NCBI RefSeq assembly: GCF_015244745.1
Contig: NZ_JABCQI010000011.1
Location: 1 to 64,000 of the forward strand
DNA from: Gluconobacter cadivus
Lineage (GTDB): Bacteria > Pseudomonadota > Alphaproteobacteria > Acetobacterales > Acetobacteraceae
Length of the DNA: 64,000 bases
Direction of reading: 5' to 3'
Shown: positions 59,252-64,000 of the stretch, in pieces
Layout of the letters: each line of letters begins with the position of its first letter
Position numbering within the stretch: position 1 is the stretch's first letter
The notes under the pieces: model-generated
Databases searched by the model: none
What the model was told of the DNA's origin: nothing
Seen by the model: only the letters and a program-made list of their open reading frames with translations
Position numbers and translations under genes: made by a program

Positions 59252-60616
59252 TCATGATTTTTGCGGTCGGAAAAGAAAAACGGCGATACTTCCCAGGAAG
59301 ACGGCATAATAAACAGAAGTTACGGCGTTTCCGGTCATGATATCGGGTTTGACGAGCCCCAACAGAAGGATGATGGCAGTTCCGCTGATGCAGCCTGCGG
59401 TCCAGCCGGGAGTCAGTCGAGCCAGAATGGCGGTGGGGAGGCTGTCCCGGGAGAGGCCTGCTGCCTTTTCACGGCGGCGGCGGGCGTCGATCCAGAGCCG
59501 GTTGCCGGTATAGAACATGCCGGCTCCTGCAAGACCCAGAACGACATAACCCCATCGGATCGCGTTGCCGCCGAAACTGCCGAAATGCAGTGCGAAGAAA
59601 ACCGTCAGGATGGCAAAGCCGGTTTTCTGATGACCGGGGAGGTAATCCGCGGACAGGATTTTGCCGCTGCGGGGATCGACCGTGGCGAAGCCTGCCGTGG
59701 GACCGCGCATGCTGTAGCGGCTGTCCTGCCCGCTGACACGCAGCATCATGCCGCCATGGCCCTGACTATAGGCCAGTGTGGTGGGGACGAAGCCCGGGGC
59801 CTGTGTTCCGAGAGACGTCACGAGTGCGGTCGGGGTGAGGAGCGGTGCGTCGGGGTGTTGGTCCGCCGTGATGGGATGAGGCCTTGTATGCGTCGGAAGA
59901 TGCTGGGAGGCATGGGATGTGCCGAAAACGCGGCTTTGCACTGCGAAAATGGGGTCATGGAATGCGAAGACCACCGAGGTCAGGGCCATGACGATGTGAA
60001 AGGGCAGCGAAAAGAAGCCCAGCAGATTGTGCAGGTCCAGCCAGAGTTTGCGCGGCCCCTCGCGGAAGCGGAAGGCGAACAGGTTGCGGGCCAGTGTGGG
60101 CAGGAACAGCAGCATGCCTGAGATCAGGGCTATGCCATAGAGCAGCGCGATGATGCCCATGAACGGTCGGCTGATTGCATGGGGCAGGGGGATGCCCAGT
60201 TCCTGATGCAGCATGTCGATGAAATGCGCGACCGGGGTGATGGCCTGCTGACGGACGACCAGCGCGCCGTCTGGGGCCAGCGTTGCGACGAACATCGGCC
60301 CTGCGTCGTGGCCGTGGGGCGGGTGTACAGGCCATGCCACGCGGCCAGGAATGCTGCGGTCCGGGGCTAGCAGGATTGTGTAGGTCTGCCGCGCCTGCGG
60401 ATAGGCGCTAAAGATTTTTTCGAGCAGGTCTGGTGTCCGGGACAAGGGCAGCGGGGGCGGCATGTCGAGTTGAGGTGAGGTCAGGTTCTGGAGGGGCTGT
60501 TCGAACATGCTGATCGCACCGGCGAAGAACGCCACGAACAGAAGCAGCCCGACACAGATCCCGACCCAGCTATGGACTTCGCGGTAGACGCGCAGGATAT
60601 CGGAACGGATTTTCAT
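59252..60616 (-). CDS. PepSY-associated membrane protein (second copy)
   Basis: The 454-residue protein from the ATG at 60616 (MKIRSDILRVYREVHSWVGI) has membrane segments (CVGLLLFVAFFAGAISMFEQ; GIIALLYGIALISGMLLFLP; LLGFFSLPFHIVMALTSVVF; WGYVVLGLAGAGMFYTGNRL) and a further pair at the end. Conserved histidines (REVHSW, HFIDMLHQELGIP, DLHNLLG, LHFGSFGG) are as in PiuB-type proteins. It is the last gene of a receptor-DUF3325-DUF3649-PepSY operon, the standard order of siderophore-iron release clusters. Its start overlaps the previous stop by one base (TGATG). Confidence 0.88.
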   Translation of the reverse strand: MKIRSDILRVYREVHSWVGICVGLLLFVAFFAGAISMFEQPLQNLTSPQLDMPPPLPLSRTPDLLEKIFSAYPQARQTYTILLAPDRSIPGRVAWPVHPPHGHDAGPMFVATLAPDGALVVRQQAITPVAHFIDMLHQELGIPLPHAISRPFMGIIALLYGIALISGMLLFLPTLARNLFAFRFREGPRKLWLDLHNLLGFFSLPFHIVMALTSVVFAFHDPIFAVQSRVFGTSHASQHLPTHTRPHPITADQHPDAPLLTPTALVTSLGTQAPGFVPTTLAYSQGHGGMMLRVSGQDSRYSMRGPTAGFATVDPRSGKILSADYLPGHQKTGFAILTVFFALHFGSFGGNAIRWGYVVLGLAGAGMFYTGNRLWIDARRRREKAAGLSRDSLPTAILARLTPGWTAGCISGTAIILLLGLVKPDIMTGNAVTSVYYAVFLGSIAVFLFRPQKS

Positions 60617-60915
60617 CAGGATAATGCTCTCAGGAGCAGAAAGAGACCCCAGAGGACAACGCAGCCCCCGCCCAGCACTGCCCAGGCCCGGCGACCTGTG
60701 GGGAACAGGAAGCAGGTTCCCAGCACCAGAACCCACAGAATGGCTGTCAGCCACATCAGGGCTTGAGCGGAGAGGCTTCTGGGGTCACCATTTGTGCCAA
60801 TGAGGCGTCCGAGGACGGCCATGATGGCGAATGTCATGCCACCGCCCGCGAGGATGGCGGCGGAGACTTTCGCGACCCAGTGCCGGTTGTCGAGAGTTTG
60901 CGGCAGGCGCGTCAT
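60616..60915 (-). CDS. DUF3649 iron-uptake membrane protein
   Basis: The 99-residue protein from the ATG at 60915 (MTRLPQTLDNRHWVAKVSAA) has three hydrophobic segments (AAILAGGGMTFAIMAVLG; LSAQALMWLTAILWVLVLGT; RRAWAVLGGGCVVLWGLFLL), fitting DUF3649 proteins found next to TonB receptors and PepSY proteins. It starts inside the DUF3325 stop (ATGA). No enzymatic motif is present; it is probably a small partner of the PepSY protein. Confidence 0.82.
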   Translation of the reverse strand: MTRLPQTLDNRHWVAKVSAAILAGGGMTFAIMAVLGRLIGTNGDPRSLSAQALMWLTAILWVLVLGTCFLFPTGRRAWAVLGGGCVVLWGLFLLLRALS

Positions 60916-61190
60916 GGTCGGGACCTGCCAGCGAGGAGAGATGCGCCCAGTGGCAGCAGGCACCAGACGATCATGAGCAGGGTCATGCCCATCAGGCAGG
61001 CGGTGCAGAAACTCGTTGTGGTTGTCAGGATGATTGTTCCGGCAAGCACAGACCCGACCCCGAGCAGAATCGAAACATTGCCTTGCAGGGGGCGGTTCAG
61101 GAGTTTCTGGTTGGCGGAACATGCATAGAGCAGTGCTCCGCCCCCTGCGATGAACAGGGTTGCGAGAGCGTAGGACAGGGCCGGACTCAC
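60912..61190 (-). CDS. DUF3325 membrane protein
   Basis: The 92-residue protein starts with a GTG at 61190 that overlaps the receptor stop (GTGA). Its sequence (SPALSYALATLFIAGGGALL, YACSANQKLLNRPL, TTTTSFCTACLMGMTLLMIV) shows three hydrophobic segments and matches DUF3325. This family is almost always found between a siderophore receptor and DUF3649/PepSY genes, as here. Function unknown beyond iron uptake. Confidence 0.82.
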   Translation of the reverse strand: MSPALSYALATLFIAGGGALLYACSANQKLLNRPLQGNVSILLGVGSVLAGTIILTTTTSFCTACLMGMTLLMIVWCLLPLGASLLAGRSRP

Positions 61191-63466
61191 CAGCGGTATT
61201 CCAGTCGGGCGGTGAGGTTTCTGCCCTGCCCGTAATAACAAGCGGCTACCGCCGTACAGGTTGCGACGAAGCGCTTGTTGGCGACGTTGCGCATGTTGAG
61301 CGAGAGCATCAGGCCCTTATAGGCGGGATGGGCATCGCCGACATCGTAGCGCAGAAAGGTGTCGAACAGCGTGTAGTCCGGGATGGCCAGTTTGTTGGCC
61401 GTGTCGCCGTAGCTTGTGCCGGTGTAGCGCACGCCGCCGCCGACCCCCAGACCGCGGAGGGCGCCGTAGCGGATGCGCTGGTCGATGAAGAGCGAGGCCA
61501 TCCATTTCGGGGCCTGCGGCAGATAGTTGCCGACCTGTCCCGGTGTGTTGGACTGCCGGATGCGGGCGTCGCTGCGCGTTCCGGTGAAGATCACGGCCAT
61601 GTCCCATGGAAGGGTGGCGCGTCCTTCGAGTTCGAGGCCGCGGACGCGACCTTTGCCTGTCTGGATCAGGCAGGTCGCGGTACCGCAGGTTTCGCCGTCG
61701 GGGTCGGGGGTCGTCATGTTCTTCTGGGTGATCTGGTAACCGCCGAACGTGACATAGATGCTCTTGCCGTACTGGTAGCGGATGCCGGCTTCGTACTGGT
61801 CGCCAGTGGTCGGCTTGAAGGGCAGGCCGTTCTTGGCCGTGGACGGATCAGAGACGGTCGGCTGGAAGGACTGGGCATAGCTGAAATAGGGTGCCAGTCC
61901 GTTATCGAACAGATAGACGCCGCCCGCGCGCCAGGTGAAGGCCTGCGATGGCGTGATGTATCGCTTGCGGGTCAGGATATTATAGGTGTTGTCATTGGCC
62001 CAGTCCTGACGGCCGCCGATTGTAACGCGCAGGCGCTCGAACTTGAGCTGGTCCTGAAAATAGATTCCGTTCTGGCGGCTGACCGTGGACGTATAGACCT
62101 GCGGCGACAGGTTGTTTTCGTAACCTGCGCTGCCACGGCTGACAGGATCGAAAATGTTAAGAAGCGGCTTGACCAGTGTCGCGCTGACGAGGTCGCGGTC
62201 ATGGTTCCAGTCCGTGAAGAAATAGTCTGTCCCTGCGAGGAGGAGGTGACGTACGGGGCCGGTGCGGACATGGCCTTCGATCTGTGTGTCCATGGCGACG
62301 CCCTGTGACCGTCCCCGGCCTTCCACGGCACGGCGGTTGACCGTTTCTCCTGCCACACATCCCGCAACAGTACTGGCGCATTTCGCAAGCGTGTCACCCG
62401 AGAGGACCGTGGAGCGGTAGAGTGTGTCGAGATAGGTATAGCGGACGTTGTTCCGCACCGTCAGGAAACGGTTGAAGCGATGTTCCAGAAACGATCCGAA
62501 AAGCGCCTGATTTCGGTCGAATGTGTTCCAGTCGGGTTCGCCGATATTGGCGTCATTGGCGATGTAACGGCCTTTGGAGGCGTAAAGCGTGCCAGTTGCG
62601 GGCAGGAACTGGAACGTCGAACCGCCGACATCGCGCTGGTATTGCGCCAGCAGTGTCCATGTCGAATGGGGAGCAAATTTCCATGTCAGGCTGGGGGAGA
62701 CGTAATAGCGGCCCGCCGTGACGTCATTGACCTGTGTGCCACCATATTTCGCCAGAGCGACCATCCGGCCCGTGAGGCTACCGTTATGGGTCAGTTTTCC
62801 CGACACATCGCCGGAAGCCTGTCCCTGCCAGTTTTCCAGATCGGTGTATCCGCTGCTCTGGACGAAGAACTCTCCTTCGCTTTTTTCCGTCGGACGTTTC
62901 GTGACCAGATTGACCACGCCGCCGGGCGCCGTCTGGCCGTATAACGCTCCGGATGGGCCTTTCAGGACGTCGATCTGCTGGAGGGCGAACGGATCGAACG
63001 ATGTGCGCGTCCACTGGCCACCGGCGGGCAGGCGCAGACCGTCCACGAAATTGTTGTTCGATGAAAAACCGCCCGCCCCAAATCCACGCACGGACACTTC
63101 GTCAACCCGGTTGTCGATGCCCTGTGGTTCGGCCTGCACACCTACGGTGTAGGCGAGGGCATCGGCGATGGTGGGGGAGGAGCGCAGTTCGATTTCATCG
63201 CGGCTGACGATCGAGATCGTCTGGGGAGATTCGATGATGGGTGTGCGGGTTTTGGTCGAGGCTCCGGCCTGCGACAGGCCCGTTGCGGTAACGGTGATGA
63301 TTTCGGCAGGCCAACCTGTCGCTTTCGGCTTCGCAGGCCTGGCGGTCTGGCCAGACGTAGTTTTCCCGGTGCGTTTGTCCTGCGAGTCAGAGGGGGTTGC
63401 GGATGCGATCTGTGCGCTCAGGGCGAGGCAGGACGCCGTACCACAGATAAGCCGGGAGAAACTCAT
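61187..63466 (-). CDS. TonB-dependent siderophore receptor heading the PepSY operon
   Basis: The 759-residue protein has a signal peptide (LICGTASCLALSAQIASATP) and TonB box-like EIITVTATG. The plug (IESPQTISIVSRDEIELRSS, VRGFGAGGFSSNNNFVDGLR, LKGPSGALYGQTAPGGVVNL) and a barrel ending ARLEYRW follow. There is no STN domain. A Fur-box-like site 42 bases upstream and the downstream DUF3325-DUF3649-PepSY genes point to iron-regulated uptake and reductive release of a ferric siderophore. The loop with two cysteine pairs (LAKCASTVAGCVAGE, GETCGTATCLI) is notable. Confidence 0.92.
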   Translation of the reverse strand: MSFSRLICGTASCLALSAQIASATPSDSQDKRTGKTTSGQTARPAKPKATGWPAEIITVTATGLSQAGASTKTRTPIIESPQTISIVSRDEIELRSSPTIADALAYTVGVQAEPQGIDNRVDEVSVRGFGAGGFSSNNNFVDGLRLPAGGQWTRTSFDPFALQQIDVLKGPSGALYGQTAPGGVVNLVTKRPTEKSEGEFFVQSSGYTDLENWQGQASGDVSGKLTHNGSLTGRMVALAKYGGTQVNDVTAGRYYVSPSLTWKFAPHSTWTLLAQYQRDVGGSTFQFLPATGTLYASKGRYIANDANIGEPDWNTFDRNQALFGSFLEHRFNRFLTVRNNVRYTYLDTLYRSTVLSGDTLAKCASTVAGCVAGETVNRRAVEGRGRSQGVAMDTQIEGHVRTGPVRHLLLAGTDYFFTDWNHDRDLVSATLVKPLLNIFDPVSRGSAGYENNLSPQVYTSTVSRQNGIYFQDQLKFERLRVTIGGRQDWANDNTYNILTRKRYITPSQAFTWRAGGVYLFDNGLAPYFSYAQSFQPTVSDPSTAKNGLPFKPTTGDQYEAGIRYQYGKSIYVTFGGYQITQKNMTTPDPDGETCGTATCLIQTGKGRVRGLELEGRATLPWDMAVIFTGTRSDARIRQSNTPGQVGNYLPQAPKWMASLFIDQRIRYGALRGLGVGGGVRYTGTSYGDTANKLAIPDYTLFDTFLRYDVGDAHPAYKGLMLSLNMRNVANKRFVATCTAVAACYYGQGRNLTARLEYRW

Positions 63467-63507
63467 GGAGCGCCTTCATTAAAACTAAATTTACCCCTTT
63501 CTATTTC

Positions 63508-63526
63508 GATAATGAGAATCATTGTC
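63508..63526. promoter_or_regulatory. Fur box before the siderophore receptor
   Basis: GATAATGAGAATCATTGTC matches the Fur consensus in 17 of 19 positions. It lies 42 bases upstream of the receptor start, well placed to block transcription when iron is plentiful. Confidence 0.82.
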
Positions 63527-63785
63527 AACTGGATGACGTGGATGGATAGGAAAAATACTTATTGTTGCCAGAGGCGACACATACCCGATTAAAGTCCGCA
63601 GAAGGCAGGTGCCGCACGTGCAATAACGGAAAAAATGGCTGGATAAATTGACCCGGGAGCGTCGAAGACCGGCTTGTAGCAGTTAGGCTGCCATAGGGAA
63701 TGTGACCCATGGCGGCATAGAACTGCTGCACGGTTTTAGCCTACGCTATGTCTCTCAGTACCACCGCGTGTGCTCAGATATAGGA

Positions 63786-64000
63786 TTATTTTTCCATCAG
63801 ATGATGGGCGATGCCACTGAGGGTCCTTCGCCTTGCCTCCTGAGAATATAACGGCGCACCGATCAGGAGTTCATCAGGCCTGTACCGCTCTGTGAAAGCG
63901 GAAATGTTTTTTGTGACGTCTTCTGCGGTTCCTACGAAAGTATAACGTAGTGTGCTGTCAAGGAGACGCTGTTCCTGACTATTCCAGGACACTGACCGAG
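63786..64000 (-). CDS. Luciferase-like (LLM) flavin-dependent oxidoreductase, C-terminal part
   Basis: The frame is open to the right edge and ends at 63786. Its last residues read LRYTFVGTAEDVTKNISAFT then ERYRPDELLIGAPLYSQEAR and RRTLSGIAHHLMEK. The 'vGtpe.V...l..f.......del.......h...r..s.e..a' pattern is the usual end of class-A LLM monooxygenases using reduced flavin. Only about 71 residues are in the window; the active site lies beyond. A GTG inside (63992) is unlikely to be the true start. Confidence 0.75.
   Translation of the reverse strand, partial: RSVSWNSQEQRLLDSTLRYTFVGTAEDVTKNISAFTERYRPDELLIGAPLYSQEARRRTLSGIAHHLMEK

Noticed and set aside
63525-63731. Minus-strand 68-codon frame upstream of the last receptor
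   Set aside because: It overlaps the Fur-box region, has Ser-rich shadow-like composition and no ribosome site.
1-64000. CRISPR arrays, rRNA genes, riboswitches
   Set aside because: No regularly spaced repeats, rRNA sequence or recognisable riboswitch fold was seen anywhere in the window.

Overview
The window looks like the chromosome of an alphaproteobacterium, most likely an acetic acid bacterium (Acetobacteraceae, Gluconobacter/Acetobacter group). This is an inference from moderately GC-rich coding style, a GapR/DUF2312 protein, GcrA-like helix-turn-helix proteins and the heavy load of TonB-dependent receptors. No rRNA or housekeeping marker is present to prove it.

Region 1 (1 to about 23.2 kb) is the right part of a tailed-phage prophage, and it appears to be decaying. 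An IS481-type element truncates a minor head gene at the left edge. The portal gene carries an in-frame stop, an antirepressor gene has a one-base frameshift, and an AT-rich accessory gene is also broken. Terminase genes lie at 2.3-4.0 kb. Between 4.2 and 9.7 kb is an accessory zone: a PemK-like protein, an Abi-alpha (DUF4393) protein, a ribbon-helix-helix / nucleotidyltransferase / 64-aa cassette and a two-TM protein. A leftward replication operon (14.8 to 9.9 kb) has mostly overlapping stop/start junctions and includes a replication initiator, a RusA-like resolvase, an HNH endonuclease and a GapR-like protein. The immunity block (14.5-17.4 kb) holds a Cro-like gene, an S24-type repressor, a BstA-like protein and a PD-(D/E)XK-like protein. 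It is bracketed by two clusters of the palindrome TGGCCA, probably operators of the same repressor. A rightward operon (17.5-22.9 kb) carries YqaJ exonuclease, a PP-loop protein, many small ORFs, excisionase and integrase. It ends beside tRNA-Val(GAC), the likely attachment site.

Region 2 (23.3-43 kb) is chromosomal. It contains an N-formylglutamate amidohydrolase, an orphan tail-spike-like protein, and a MocR regulator divergent from an operon of TonB receptor, nitrilase-family amidase, MFS transporter and a small protein. An outer-membrane efflux lipoprotein follows. Then come three short-chain dehydrogenases (two paired divergently with LysR and AraC regulators), a glyoxalase-fold protein coupled to a small lipoprotein, and a CDF metal exporter divergent from a CadR/PbrR-type MerR regulator across a perfect 21-bp operator.

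Region 3 (43.3-63.5 kb) is an iron-acquisition island. It holds an AraC regulator plus ferric-siderophore receptor, and a PepSY protein / small membrane protein / ExbB / ExbD / TonB operon. Two complete ECF sigma / FecR / STN-domain receptor signalling modules lie tail to tail. A receptor / DUF3325 / DUF3649 / PepSY operon ends the island. Fur-box-like sites sit before three of these units. A luciferase-like monooxygenase gene is cut by the right edge.
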